A stretch of 64,000 nt of DNA from Laetiporus sulphureus 93-53 (GCF_001632365.1 NW_024468546.1:71025-135024); one strand, 5' to 3'. Positions 46,451 through 59,090 are shown, counted from the first letter of the stretch. The notes: a model not told the origin generated them from the letters alone. Numbers and translations are program-made.

Positions 46451-49400
46451 GGTTATGGTGATGTCCGAGAGTGTGCTGGTGACGATGATGGGAGGCAGTC
46501 GATGAAGACGCACGCACTAAAGCGGGCGGAGTGACTCGTGCAGTGAAATCGAGAAAGGGAACGGCGAGGAGGAGGAGAGGTGGTACCTATATATGCATCG
46601 TGCAGACAGCGCGGGGAGAAGCATGACCTTTTAAGTTGGCGCGGAAAACGAAGCCTCCTTCTGCAAGCTAGACCCACCAATTCGAGCCGCGAATCACGTC
46701 TTCGTGACTTCCTCGATTCCCGCTCGAATTTTGGACATGCCCTTGGCCTATTTACGCTTCGCTCGACGTCCTGAACATCCTGCTCGACGCCGTGCACGGT
46801 ATTAAAGTTGACTGAGCAGGAGGGAGCCCGACACAGGATGCCTCCCAGTCAAACGGGCTCGGGGATTGCCTTGGTCATACTGCACATGGAATCAGACCCT
46901 TCTCGTGCAGTTCCTGACTATGGATTCTGCGGCCCAAGACCCTGGAAGGGTGTTTTTCGCGGCTATCTCACGTTGCATGTCCTAACATGGCATATCCTTC
47001 ATCGCGACTGCCATCATCGCTTGTCGCATGGTGCATTTTGCGGATACCACTGAGTTGGGTTTCCTTCTCGACGGCAAGTCATGTACCATCTTGCGAAAAC
47101 CCCCTCCTCCCGGTCAGAATTACTGCCGGTCCAAGGAATGCTCCCTGCGCCGTTAACAGACGGCCGACGAACCAGTATAGAAGCCCAAACCGTGCTAGCT
47201 TCAAAATCATCAAGTTCCGACCTCGCATGCTTTACAAAGTTCATATGAACCCGGAGATTGCGATGTCCTATTGATCACCTGCTTCTCCTCTCAACCCATT
47301 GATGGATACTTCTTGCCAAGAACCACCCATTGGCCGACATTTACCTTCTCAGATACTGTTCGCGCTTCCGAGGTCGATGCGATACCTGCCCTTTAAACTC
47401 ACCTTCGATAGCAGGACGTATGCGTACCTAGATGCTCCGATAACAAGACAGACATAGGACTGTCCTCCTCTGCCCGGTTCAATAGCCTCAGCATTGTTCC
47501 TAAGACGACGACAACCTGATAGCAAGGTTCATCCGCAGACAAAGTCTCGACCTCCAATATCTCCTGGAGAGCTGTCAACTGTCCAGCTGTCAAGCACTTG
47601 CCGACGTGTCCCCTGAAGTTGGTGGGCCACGACATGTGCAGAAACTCTGTGAGGCGAGTGCAGATCCCGCCCACGCGGCCGACAGGTCTGCTACTCCAGC
47701 TCGCGTCTGCTCGCCACCGTGATTCCGCCGACTGGAAGGAGCTCGGCGGACGGAGACTTACCGTGGGAAGATCTTTGAATGCTTTACGAGAGACGAGAAA
47801 CACGCCTCCCGACGTCAACGCTAGTGTGCGTGCTCTTGCAAGCGAAGCCAAATCTCATCAAAATCGCAACTCGTTGCGGAAGTGCTCATTTGACGGGAGG
47901 TAGGGAGGCAGGTCATGCGCAGCAGATCGCAAGTGCCCTGTATATCGAGTTGTCTGCCTTGTCGGCTTCTCCCTAATAGAGTCAACCAGGCTCGGGATAA
48001 TAACGCCTGCTGAGACCCGACCGCAGGCTGGATGTGCTCGAAACGAGGTCAGTCAGGGTCGGTCGCCGTCGTTAACATTCCTAGCAGGACGTCCCGCCGC
48101 AGACGCCCTCTGATCACCGGTAAGATACCGCCATCAACTCGATACCCACGCCTAAAACTTCTGGTGCGCAAGCAAATTCAACTTTTTTAGAGTTGATTGA
48201 CCATACTATAGAAAGCATCGCTGCTGGAGCCTGGCGGCTGCGTCTTGAATGATCGGCCGAATACCGTAATGGCGATTTGCGCCCTCAGCACCGGAGATGG
48301 CGCCGCTGAAAAACGCGGCACAGCCTACTCTTAGCGCGAATCTGGACTGTATCTCAAGTCAACAGGCACCCATCGGGTAAGCCCTCGGCGAAGACGAAGC
48401 AGCAGAAGAGATTTGGGGTTGCGAGACCAGCATCAGTGCTGGGGCTTGCCGTGCGGATGCCCGAGTGGTATCGCGCTGCTCAGTTCCCTTCGAGAATCGA
48501 GACCCTCACGGGGCGCAAATAGCCAGAATTGAAAGTGTGGTCGATGTCAAGCCGCTGAACGAGAACTCCTTCCAGCGCATGCTGTTGCGCGGCAACGTGG
48601 CACAGACTAGCATGGCTCTCAAACTGCTTTTGGAGTCTCGTCATCCTTCGTTCAACTCCTCGACACCCTACCCAGGTTTCTGGCTACCTCCTTCAGCCTG
48701 GTGTCACGAGTCTCCAAGGCGAGGTCAGATGGTCATGATCGTCGCTTGGGTAACAAGGGACACGAGCACAAGAGTGCGATTTCCAAGGATCTTGCAGATC
48801 TCTTCAGCATTCACACTGATAGCAGCTACGAACTATACCGCATTCGACAGTTCCTCCTCACCGTGATATCCTCGCACAACGTCCCTTATGGCCAGGCCGG
48901 CTATTGAATCAAGCGTCTGTGGGTCCAACAAGCTCTCGCCTTACTTGGTACAAATTTCTGATACGCTTTGATGTGCGCCGCGGGTTTTCCTGGTTTGAGC
49001 GCGCAGCAAGGCCTCTGCGCGAATCTTCTGGGTCTTGTACACGGCCCCGTAACACGGGTCGTTCTGGAAAAACTGATTGTGTCCGTAGCGCTGTCAACGC
49101 CGCTCCAAGCTCCAGGAATTTGCCGCCTTGCAGGATGAGGAAGACGCGCGTCCACGCTAGGATCGAGCTTCTACGTTGAGCATGGCGGATCGCCGAGTGG
49201 CGGAGGAACATTTCTGACGAGAAGGTCGGCGGAAATGCTCGCGGCGGTAGCCCTGCTTTGTCCTTGGAATTGTTGTTGGTGCAGGTTGCTGCTCTAAAGA
49301 ACAGTAAGGACGGTAGAACGCTTTCATAACGCAAGTGCATTTCCGTCCAGGATCGAGCCAACGTCCAAGTGCAAAGAAGTTCAGAAGCAGAAAATTCACA

Positions 49401-50301
49401 ACGGGTTAATCAACCTTTGAAGCTACTTGCGCGCTCCGAACACGGGTCCAGCGGAGAGTAGCCTTCCTGCGTATCCGGGTTTGATGGCCTGAAAATCGAC
49501 AGGCGCACTGGACCAAGCAGCGGCAAAGTGGTCTTAATCCACATCGAGTTGAGCAGAAATGAATTGTCGCCGAGACCAACTTGCGGGCTTCCTCCGAGCG
49601 AGGGCGCTTGTCTCCTCCGTTCCGTCAATGGGCCTCCAGGCTACTGAGATGCTTTTGGGGAAGCTCCGCCTTCGTCAGTTCGAGGCTTAGTTCAGAACAA
49701 GATGAGCGCGTTGCAAGTGCCCCATTGAACTTCACCAAAACTGTTAGACCTGGTCATCAGAACATCCTGCTCAAAAGGAGTACTATCACCGACGAAGGAT
49801 TAAGATGGCGCCACGTCTTCGGTGTACGATGTCTCTCTGCAATCCAATTACGCGACTAGAATATCGTTGCATGGAAAGCCACATGATGATCTGCGGGTCA
49901 CGAGTTTCAAAGCAATATCACATACTTGGAGGACCCTATCTGCGTCATCGAAATCTTCGCGGGAGGAAGAGGCAAGAGAATATGTCCATCGCCTTGTGCT
50001 GTAGTATTCACCCTCTTTTATGCCGCAAGAGTGACATACTGTGGAAAAGAGGCCACTCTGTCCATCTGTTGCGCGCTGGAGGTCGGAGAAATCCTCGTAT
50101 GCACTTCATATTGAACTCAAGCGACCGGATAAGAGCAGGCAAGGTAGCCTTGTAATATAAATACAGCTATTCACCATCCTCATGGTCAGCAGAACACAAT
50201 AAACATATCGGACGAGAGTGGGTGGAAGAGCTAGCCGGGTTGGTATCCGAGGCCGCTTCACCCGCGAGGGAGCTCAGAAGGGCTTGGGATACACTGGGGT
50301 T
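46451..50301. other. Gene-poor, probably degraded region
   Basis: No intact gene. Open stretches on both strands (47399-47851 minus, 48465-48907 plus in two frames, 48909-49361 minus) do not give a recognisable family. The plus-strand segment near 48560-48900 has two frames with coding-like composition (NENSFQRMLLRGNV; DLADLFSIHTDSSYELY), suggesting a frameshifted relic of something I cannot name. Confidence 0.35.
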
Positions 50302-52015
50302 TTATCTATCGCTTAGGCTTGAACTCGGTTGCGTTCGGGCCCCATACGTTCGGGTCGCGCTGCACGGCCTCACAAGAGATGTGCAGTACTGAAGAAGTGA
50401 CGCGGGAACGAGATGTAGCACATGGTGAGCAGCTTGACACAGAAGAGAGATAAGGTCGTACCTGGCCGGCTTTAACGCGGAGACGTGGTGTCTCACCATT
50501 CGCGGTGAAATGGGCTTGCTCAGGGGGGGTATCACATCGTCTTTGACGGCAACACGCTCGGTTTGCAATATGCGGGACGGAGGCGGAGCCTGGAGAAGTT
50601 GCGTGAGCCTCTGCAAACTGAGATGCCAACTGCAGATACGACTTACCCTTCCTTTACTACGGCATCGAGGTTATTCAAATGCTGTATATCATCTCAGCCG
50701 AAGTCGCTGTGCCATATCTCTTCGCTCAGCCTCCGCTAGCCTTCGGGGTGGCCCACGATCTCAAGCAGCATGAAGCTCAGCGACCCGCCGTTGTCCCGTA
50801 ACCGACCACCATAAGCATACGAATCTGCAAGCCAGCGTCAGTGCATGGGCAGATTGCGGCTCGGGCGCTCGGACTCATGGCAGACGGAAATTCGCACTTG
50901 ACGCTGTCCATAATCTGCTGGTCGTCAGGCCCTCACCTTTCGACTCCCCCTCTTTCTTAGCCGTCATGAGGATGCTGAGGATGTCACGCCCGCAGTCATT
51001 GAATGCGCCACACTCGACGGGGCGCGAAGAGGGCGTAAACGCGGTGATACCGCGGATGCGCCCGCCGGCTTTGATCGCCGGTAGCGGGAGGACGAAGACG
51101 TCTGGGAACGCGCGAATAATCAGCATCACGATGAATGCGCCAAACGTGATGCCGCTATTGACATGGTTCTCCCCAGGATGCGCGAATCTTCTTCGCTTCC
51201 GCGGACTGGTCGGATTTGAAGTCGTCCCAACGCGACATGCCCGATGATCGATGATGTCCAATCTGGCGAACGAGCTTCACTACGATACAGCATACATGAT
51301 ACTTACGTGAGGGCGATGCGTACGTGCACGAGAACTTGTGCTCGTTGATGTTGACGGTGGCACCACCACCGTGCGAGAGAATGCGATTCGTTAGGCGGCT
51401 TTCGAGCTGAGAATGGTCAGATTCTGCAGCTGGCGGTCACGGCCTTCGAATATAACAACCTCACCTTCTCCGAGCATTCAAATATGTCTTCAGCAATGCC
51501 TTTGTTTACCTCGGGGCTTTTGAACATATCAGGACATGGTGCACGTGCACTAAATGAAGAAGCAACCGAAGCAGGACGCGCCGCGCCGCTCCCGGAGAAC
51601 CAGTGTGGCTCCCGAGGAGTATCTTCCGTCGAGGACCGCGGGAGCGGGAGCGGGAGCGATAGGTGAAAGGACAAGGTACTTACGAGAATGCGGTGGTCAG
51701 AACGCGGCGCATCTTCTTGTGCTCTTCGCCCTCGGCATAATCCGCGCCTCTTCCTAAGACGTTTGCTACCGGAGGTCTGAATGCCGGCGACTTCACTGTA
51801 GGCGATGTCGATTCAGGGATGAATTTGGGAAGCACGAGTCTCGCAGATGGAGATGGGTGAAATTTGCTTTGTGCCACGTTCGATTCCAGCAGAATGGCAG
51901 GAATGGAACTGAGAGTTGCGGTCCTGAATGAAGATCCTAGCAGTTCTGAAAGATGTATTGAACCGCCCCATGATCCGAAGCGATCGTTTGCGTCTATAAG
52001 CCACCGTGTGGACAT
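50302..52015 (-). pseudogene. Decayed cytochrome P450 gene
   Basis: Read on the minus strand, fragments follow P450 order: GADYAEGEEHKKMRRVL (helix C region, near 51710), AFIVMLIIRAFPDVFVLPLP and GRDILSILMTAKKEG (about 51180-50940), MVVGYGTTAG (I-helix, near 50810), LSFMLLEIVGHPE then LDAVVKEG (K-helix approach), QTERVAVKDDVIPPLSKPI (near 50560), and QRDPNVWGPNATEFKPKR ending in a stop at 50302. Frames change between fragments and stops intervene (for example straight after TTAG). The haem-binding F-x-x-G-x-R-x-C-x-G loop that should follow FKP is absent. It is therefore inactive. Confidence 0.8.
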
Positions 52016-53361
52016 TGAGCATCTATTAAGGTTCCCCGCACTGATGCATCTACGTACGACGTCCGGAGTAGTTCATAGTCCGACTGCATTCAGCTCGCGA
52101 TGTATCGCGACCAAGGATATCGAAATGCCAGTAACGAGTAATTCGAGTTCCTGTGGCACCATCTTGTTCGGCTGTCCTCATCGGGCACTGAACAGTTCTT
52201 TTATGACTTGATGATAAAATCGCCAGGCGGAAAGGACAGCGAGGAGCAGGGTGGCCTAATGGTGGAAAGACTAGTGTTGCGTTCGAGGACGGACGCAGCT
52301 TGCAAGGTATAGCCCGCCGTTCATAGATAAGCTTGTCCCGTGAAGTGCGCGACACTGAGCGACATGAAGAATCGCACCGGCTCAGACACCGGGCTAGTGA
52401 CGAACAGTCCGTGCTACTAAGCAGTACTAAACCGACGAGCAATATTTCGAGGATGCAATGTGAGACAAAACATATTGACAAACCCGACAGAATCAACTGG
52501 CGTCTCCACGGTGGGAAATATTACATACAGATGATCCGACTAGTCGCGGACGGCGGAGACGAGTGGTTTCTCTCTTTTTGGTCTGGATGCTATCCTGAAG
52601 GAACGCTCACGTTAACTTTGGTAGCGATGCGGGCTAAAGGATGCCGTCGACATGGCCCAGCCACTGCGGAACCGGCCATGTAACCCTGTTCAAAATGAAG
52701 AAGGCCTTTGCAAGAACCGTTTAACCGCAATGTTCGCATCAAAGTCGACATATTCGCGGATTCAGTTTCATTTGTCCCTTCCCCCGTTTCGGCTGTTCGC
52801 TTGTGGATGAACTCTGCCGAGCTCAAACAATATGCCCGGGTATATGCCATTCCAGTTTGCAATAGCACCGCAGTAAGTAGTCAGGCACTACTAGTGCACA
52901 ATATGTGTGGCGGCTACTAACACTAACACGCAGAATATTGCACTCGGCTGCTTCCCAAAGTTCCCAGGTTGTCAGCGCGCAAGCGGTCAGATGTCCGGCC
53001 TAGTCCCTTGATTGACGCTGCCACTGGGAAGGATGCACAATTGCCCCAGTTGCATGGCTGACGACAGGGCCGAATTCTGATGTTTCTTCCATAGAGTCTA
53101 TAGGCAATGACCGACCCTCGCACCCGCTTAAGCAGAGGGTACCCCTGCGCTCCAGGTGCCAATTGGTTGGCCAGCCCTTCTTCTCGGCTTCGGCAAGGCT
53201 CGCTCTAAAAGCGATGCAGACGCGGAAGAGGCCAAGTTCATAAAGCCTCTGCTCTCTGGCGATCCTTCTCCCCGCTGATCTGCAGTCGAGTCGGCCCCTC
53301 AGACAGGCATTCCTAACCTCTTGAGTTGATCTTCCTCTGTCGCTGACTGCTTCGGAACACC
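52016..53361. other. Intergenic; possible P450 5' debris, then promoter of the next gene
   Basis: The minus-strand stretch 52050-52496 lies where the P450 N-terminus would be but has no recognisable motif. The last 200 bases are C/T-rich and lead to the ATG at 53362. Nothing else is seen. Confidence 0.35.
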
Positions 53362-55070
53362 ATGGCTATCGATTGGGAGTCGACGGCAGAGCTTGACAAA
53401 GACTCGGGTGAGCGCTATCATACTCGTGTGCGGTAGAACCTTCGCTGACATTCGTCATAGCGGTGTTCATCAAGTTTATGCACGCGCTAGCGGGGCTCTA
53501 TATGTATGTTGATGGCGGACTGCAGTGACCACGTAGCACGAGACTGAGACGCAGTGCAGCTGGGAGGTTGCAACATCGTTCGACTTTGAGTGGTCGTTCA
53601 TCACGGGCAAGCGGAAGTTCCAATGGCCCTTGGTTCGTCGCACGCACTTTGACTGTGTTCCCTCACTGATAAGCGCGCAATAGATCTTTTATTTCCTGGG
53701 TCGATATTCGCTATTCTTTACGATGATCGGCATGTAAGCACATTATCGTTTGTATGAAATGGCCGTTGCTCATTGCATATCATCTCTAGCTTGATTGCAT
53801 TGGACACGGAGACGTAAGTCACCGTCCACTCAGAGGCGTGTGCCACCGTTGATGACCTCTTCTGATCGTAGAGAAGTCAACTGTCAGGCGCTGTACACAT
53901 ACAACCAAGTTCGTCATTTCAGACATTTCGCGCATCATTATAATAATTTATGATCCGTCCATCAGTTTCTGGGTGACGGCGCAGTCGGATTTGCTAGCAT
54001 CAACCTGTCGATCCGAACGTAAGCGGGACTGATCTCGCATCACGTATCGCATGTACCGATCGTACGTTGGCAGCATCGCGATCTGGTCCCAGAACAAGTA
54101 CATCACTGCCCTGCTTGTCTGTGTCATCCTGGGACACTGGTCGATCATCCTCCAAGGTCAGCCGGGACCTCGTCTATCGCGGCGGAAGTGTTCTGACAGC
54201 ATCGATAGGTGTGCTGCTGAAAGCCGAGTGGGTACCAGGCGCTGGCTGTGCGATCACACACACGAACAACACCATCCTCGCTGCGACCTTTATCTACTCT
54301 ATGGCCTTTGACGCTCTCGTCATGACTCTAAGTGCGGTCAAGCTAGCGGGACGGCAGAAGAGCTCGCAGCTCGTGAAGCTCCTGTTCAAAGATGGTCTCA
54401 TTTACTTCGTTGTTGCGTGCGTATTCATTTTCGTTCCTACTATTGTGCGATGCTGATCATCTGTGACGATAGCTTTGCTGGTAATCTCGTCGCCACGATC
54501 TTCATGTGCTTGAACCTCAATGCTGTCATGTCTGTTATATTCAATGTACCGGCCGCCGTCGCGAGTACTGTGCGTTGTCATAGCTCTCGATTTCGTTCTC
54601 TGCTGATTGCAATTCGTTTTAAATAACGTCTAGATTGCTGCATGCCGTGCCGTGCGTCGCCTCACAAAGTTCTCCAGTCAAGGACCAGAAGTCTAGTATG
54701 TGCACCTGTGTACTCGAAAACTTACGAAATGCTGACATGTACTTGATTTAATCTGAAGCTCTGCAAGTACACATTCAGGCGGCGTCAATTTCCGCTCGGC
54801 GCAAAACGGCGCCGCAAGCCAGATCAATGGCCGTGCAAATAAAGACATCGCTACTGGTGTGCATGTGCAGGTGCGTTATAGCCCATCCTGCCTGCGTGAT
54901 GAGTGTGGCTCATATTTCTCCTATGGCTACAGATGCAGACGTTCACAGTGGCGGATGAGGACACACTCCCAACATACCATCAAGGCGGGTCTGAAAGACC
55001 CAAGCCCGAAGACCTCGAGTCGGCGCACTCGGATCTCAGTCCAATCGACTACAAGCCTGAGGCGCTATAG
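53362..55070 (+). CDS. Multi-pass membrane protein of a basidiomycete family, copy B
   Basis: Thirteen exons: 53362-53407, 53461-53503, 53560-53632, 53684-53733, 53790-53813, 53872-53908, 53966-54018, 54074-54156, 54209-54416, 54473-54569, 54634-54695, 54759-54870 and 54939-55070; 339 residues. Same block order as copy A: VNCQALYTYNQFLGD, WSQNKYITALLVCVILGHWS, KAEWVPGAGCAITHTNNTIL, LLFKDGLIYFVVA, LNAVMSVIFNVPAAVAS, then GVHVQ and an acidic tail. Exon boundaries match copy A one for one, except that exon 10 here equals exons 10 and 11 of A, so one intron was lost or gained. Function unknown. Confidence 0.88.
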
Positions 55071-55763
55071 AACATTCCGTAGAAGAGAGGAGGAGAGGTC
55101 ATGTACCATATGTGCGTTGAACCTCTATCCGTAGATATACATGCCTCTCATGCCTATTCGCACCGTAGAGCCGGTCGCTGTTAGCAGCAGCGCAGCACTG
55201 GCATCAATTGCATACTTACCCAGTCATTTAACACAAATCCTTGCTCAGTCCTCACGATCATTTATCATTTCGCACGCAATGCAGCATTCGCTTTCGCTCG
55301 CTTTCTCACACGTAATTCCTGCAAAACTCGGACGGAATACCAAAAATTACGCCATTGGACGCAGGCGACATACCCTTGGGCGCCGCAGCCGCGACAATGT
55401 TGTTTTTCTTTCTTTTTTTCTTGGAGCGGCTCCATGGCTGGTGGCATTATACATATTCTAAGAAGACATTAGAAGGATGCAGGAGGGGCGAGGGGCCTCT
55501 TGTTGTGTGCTTGGTCCTATCGGAAAAAAGAGCCGCAGCGGGTAGTGTACTAACTCATAAATCAGTCCTCGCGGAGGAAGACAGTCATTCCTCCGTAATC
55601 AGTAGTTTACTACCAATGCATCTAGTTGTATAGAGTGCTTCCTTGGGCATAAAATCAATTCTCTTTGACTCACAATCAGAGTATTTCTGAAGAACCCAGA
55701 TGCTAGTAACCGACATGATAACTGCACCTTTACACGGTCAATGCGAAACCAGAAACCCGACCC
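55071..55763. other. Intergenic, no gene recognised
   Basis: Holds the 3' end of membrane protein B and a plain stretch with short open frames only. A T-rich run occurs near 55404-55425. Confidence 0.4.
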
Positions 55764-56880
55764 TCAGTAGCAGACCTTCGATAAGCCATGATCCCTCGCG
55801 TTATAGACATACTCTCTTTCCATGCCACGGATTTGTAGTACATAGAGGAACCGCTGTTCTTTCTCGGATCCGTCGAGAGATTCCATCACGATCTTCTCCC
55901 AGTGCTCCAATTCGATGCAACTTGGTAGATGAACCTGAGGGAGGCATCCACATCCAAATTGCCCACAGATGTCCACGATGCTTGCGTCGTTACCTTTCAG
56001 CCGTCAAGTGATTTCTACCTGGCTGTGAAGCTTGTCGTCCAGCATGAATGAGTATTCACAGGGCAGGGCGAATCCCAGCAGTCCACAGTATGGCAGTAAG
56101 CTCTCGTCGTTCACCAGATCCGAAAGAGTACCTTTGAATGCATTGCCATGTATCTCCGGTTCGGGCGCTATCGAAGGTCCTCGGGCGGTGACCCTGCCTC
56201 CATTGCGGCTGCCTGCGTATACAGGCTATACATCACAGGGATCCGATAGCCAGATTCGAAGAGCTTGGTCTCGTGGTCCACGCCGCTGAAGAATGCAACG
56301 TAGACTACTTGGGAATGACCCTCAGCATCGATCATTCGCGCCAGGTCAAGCAGCCAGGACTGGGAATGGTAAGTGAGCTTGAGACCAGCTCTGATTTGTG
56401 GGGTCGAGAGAATGAGCACAAGGGATCCGGACATATACTCACTGCCAGAAGTGTCCTTGTGAGCCTTGAAGAAGGATCCTGGGCATGACGTACAACGAGC
56501 GACGGCCGCACGCCTGAATAATAATGGCAATTCACCATACAAGTTGAGCTTATAGAGCTTGGAGCGTAACGGACTTGTCCTGATCACCTTTGAGCAGGTC
56601 GCATCCAGCAGCCTGTGGGATCAAACTTGAGCGAGTTGGGAGGATCCAATTTCTGGCCTTCCGATATGTCTTCGTCGAGCCCATCTTCGTTGTATTTGCC
56701 GAAGGTCGCTGCATCGCACGCCTTCGCGATACCATCCAGATCTGCTTCAGATAGGGAAACGAAGCTGATACGGCCTATCATCCGTAAGACAGGGTTGCAG
56801 ATGATCGATACAACGCGAGAAGAACAGCTCGTCGAGGATTGCTACTTTGTCAAAGTCATCTGGTGGGGTTGTGAGCTGTC
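55764..56880 (-). pseudogene. Decayed 2OG-Fe(II) oxygenase (prolyl-4-hydroxylase-like)
   Basis: The minus strand carries the block order of a large fungal 2-oxoglutarate dioxygenase family: DDFDKVAILDEL, GRISFVSLSEADLDGIAKAC with AATFGKYNED, LLDATCSKVIRTSPLRSKLY, then (across a 57-bp GT-AG intron) SFFKAHKDTSGSEYMSGSLV with the H-x-D iron ligands, VVYVAFFSGVDHETK, LLPYCGLLGFALPCEYSF and LKGNDASIVDICGQFGCG. At least three frame changes (near 56790, 56610 and 56170) and an in-frame stop (near 56010) interrupt it, so it is not functional as read. The breaks are few and single-base in character, so recent loss or sequence error is possible. Confidence 0.75.
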
Positions 56881-57865
56881 CAGCATGAAACGGGGATGTT
56901 GCTGACGGCTTCGCTTAAGAGCTTTAACTAGTCCAGAATCAGCTGCAAACCTTTCCGAAAAGATGGCCGGCCCCGGTGAGAATCACTGTAGTCTGCGACT
57001 GACACGATCAAGACGAGCCTAGGCAGTGCAGGGATCAAGAAAAATGACTGCAGGCGCCCGGAGGGAGCAGCAAGTAAAACTCTGAGCTATCAGAGCTAAA
57101 TCCTTTCAGATTCGAGAATACAGCCCGCGATTACTGTATTGGATATGCATCGGAAACTATCTCTTTAAAATCAAGAACACCAATGTATGTTTTCGCGCCT
57201 CCGGTCCTCAGTTGGATGGTATCACTACAGAAGTTATTGCAACATGAAGAATAAATGCACGCACTGTAATAAGGAAGTGAGCCAGGGTTCTCCGTGCTGC
57301 TGAGGCTCAAGACGACAAGGACGGTTCAATCTGACATCGCGCAAGAGTCAAGAGTGGAAACACTATTTCTTGGAAGGGCGTGCCACAGCACGTGATATTC
57401 ACGTGACCGCGTTGGCCGAGTCGCGTCTCCGGCGAGGACCCTCAAAGTCGCAACTTCACTTCAATGACTGAAGTGATTCCTCTGTCGCAGCACTATCATC
57501 CTGTTGACACATGTGTATTCTTTCTGGCATGCTCAAGTTTGAGTCATTAATTTGTGTCTGGACACTGCGGGAGAGCCATCAACGCGGCTCCTGATACTGC
57601 CTGACAATCTCTCAAGCGCGCAGTGGTTTTGCTTTGAAGGGCCATAATTCACGCTGGTTGACGAGTACCTAATTACGAACGTTTGAGGCCTCGCCATACG
57701 ACGCGTCCATCACCGCTATCGACTAATACTCCAGCCGCCGAAACACGCATTCCCACTCGTATACATTCAACCTTGTCGAATTACCGCTACAGCGCGCCTT
57801 ACATTGCAATACCAATCGCAATTCCCTTATACACGCGATACACCGCTCCGTGGAGACGACCTCGC
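56881..57865. other. Intergenic, no gene recognised
   Basis: About 1 kb between the decayed oxygenase and the small Gly/Pro-rich gene. No open stretch of note apart from a plus-strand frame (57683-58186) that is the antisense of the Gly/Pro-rich gene. Confidence 0.4.
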
Positions 57866-58240
57866 TCAGAATCCCTGTCCATGATGCTGCACGAGGAGAT
57901 ATACGGTATCAGGGTCAATATCGCCGCAGCAGAGAAATCGTTCTGTACTTACAGGACCGGGTCCGCCGTGGGGCCCATCCATGGGAGCTTGCTGACCTCC
58001 AGGGCCAGGAGGAGGATGGTCGGGCCCAGGATGCGGCTGATTGTGACCCAGCTGGCCAGGAGGACCGCCAGGGCCACCAGGACCGCCGGGACCACCAGGA
58101 CCGCCGGGACCACCAGGGCCATCGCCGGGACCACCGCCGGGACCGCCAGGACCGCCTGGAGGAGGAGGGCCCTGAGGGATTGGTGAGTCGATGATGTCCG
58201 TAACGTCACGTCTTAGCGCACTTACGTGGTGTTGGTGCAT
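57866..58240 (-). CDS. Small Gly/Pro-rich protein
   Basis: Exons 58240-58226, 58171-57953 and 57886-57866 give 84 residues: MHQHH, then GPPPP followed by a run of about nine GPG or GGP triplets (residues 11-37), a His/Pro-rich part (LGHNQPHPGPDHPPP) and the end HHGQGF. No signal peptide is evident. Both introns (54 and 66 bp) are multiples of three without stops, so the frame is open end to end as 124 codons. The spliced form is preferred because the donors are consensus GTAAGT and splicing yields a uniform His/Gly/Pro composition. A TATA box lies about 95 bp upstream. Function unknown. Confidence 0.6.
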   Translation of the reverse strand: MHQHHVSALRRDVTDIIDSPIPQGPPPPGGPGGPGGGPGDGPGGPGGPGGPGGPGGPGGPPGQLGHNQPHPGPDHPPPGPGGQQAPMDGPHGGPGPVSTERFLCCGDIDPDTVYLLVQHHGQGF

Positions 58241-58335
58241 ATCGTGAACTAAGAAGGGATCAGGCGAATTGGTTGAGTGGGTGATACGAGAGCGTTCTTG
58301 TGGGTGTTGGAATTTTGTAGTGGTTTGACTAACCT

Positions 58336-58343
58336 TTTATATA
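58336..58343 (-). promoter_or_regulatory. TATA box of the Gly/Pro-rich gene
   Basis: Minus-strand TATATAAA, within CTATATAAAAGG, 96-103 bases before the ATG at 58240. It is a near-perfect TATA element at a normal distance and supports transcription on this strand. Confidence 0.65.
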
Positions 58344-59090
58344 GTCCATTCGAGGGTGCCTGGCTGGACGCAGCAATGCATCCTGCGCATTGGAATAGAT
58401 TCGGATGGACGCCCTCGCCCCAGACGCTAGAGCACGTTCACGTCAGCCCTGCTCATGCGCGGCAGGACGCGCAGTCGCCGCGGGGAATGCGAGCAATATC
58501 TGGGCTATGCACGTTGCGCTGTAGAAGCAACTGTCAAGCGTTAACAAACATCTCGCTCCGAGTCCCTCATTCATCGTATATCTAGTACAAAGCCCGCTGG
58601 TTGTCCACTGCTGTTATGTTTGCTGCGAATCCGCATTACACCGATGAAGGACTTCACTATCCGCATAGATTTAGGCATTCACAGGTCCTGTTACGCAACA
58701 GAGTCGTTAGAGAACCTCTTCAGACTAAGCCTGACCAAGCATTCAGGAACCGAGTCGTTCTGTTTCTCTAGCACCTTGTCCGAAGGCTTGCACACTCGGC
58801 GTGCCATTTAGTCCTTTCCGGGACAAGCAAATCTTATGAACCTGTGCTTGTGGCTCTGACTCGCTGCTTCTTATGATGTTGTGTCCCTTAACGTGTGTAC
58901 TACCTGTTGTGGTTATGGCCGAATCACGATGGTCATCGACGAATGTTGTAACCATCATCAATTCTCGTTCCACAATAATCCAACCTTCCCCTCAACATCA
59001 CTTTCCTCTCCACAAAATTGCACTTATTGATCAAAAAGCGACATTATCCTACAGGATATATAGCCATGTTTAGATAGAGGTATATCTCCC
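58344..59090. other. Intergenic, no gene recognised
   Basis: Upstream region of the Gly/Pro-rich gene and 3' flank of the next minus-strand gene. Short open stretches only. Confidence 0.4.

Noticed and set aside
48450..48560. tRNA-like A-box sequence (TGCCCGAGTGG)
   Set aside because: No matching acceptor stem, and no B box with GTTCGA at the right distance. A similar A-box-like stretch near 49187 also lacks a B box.
57683..58194. Plus-strand frames of 114-167 codons rich in Asp/Arg/Gln or Thr/Arg/Ala
   Set aside because: They are antisense translations of the Gly/Pro repeat tract; the minus strand has a TATA box, consensus introns and a start codon.
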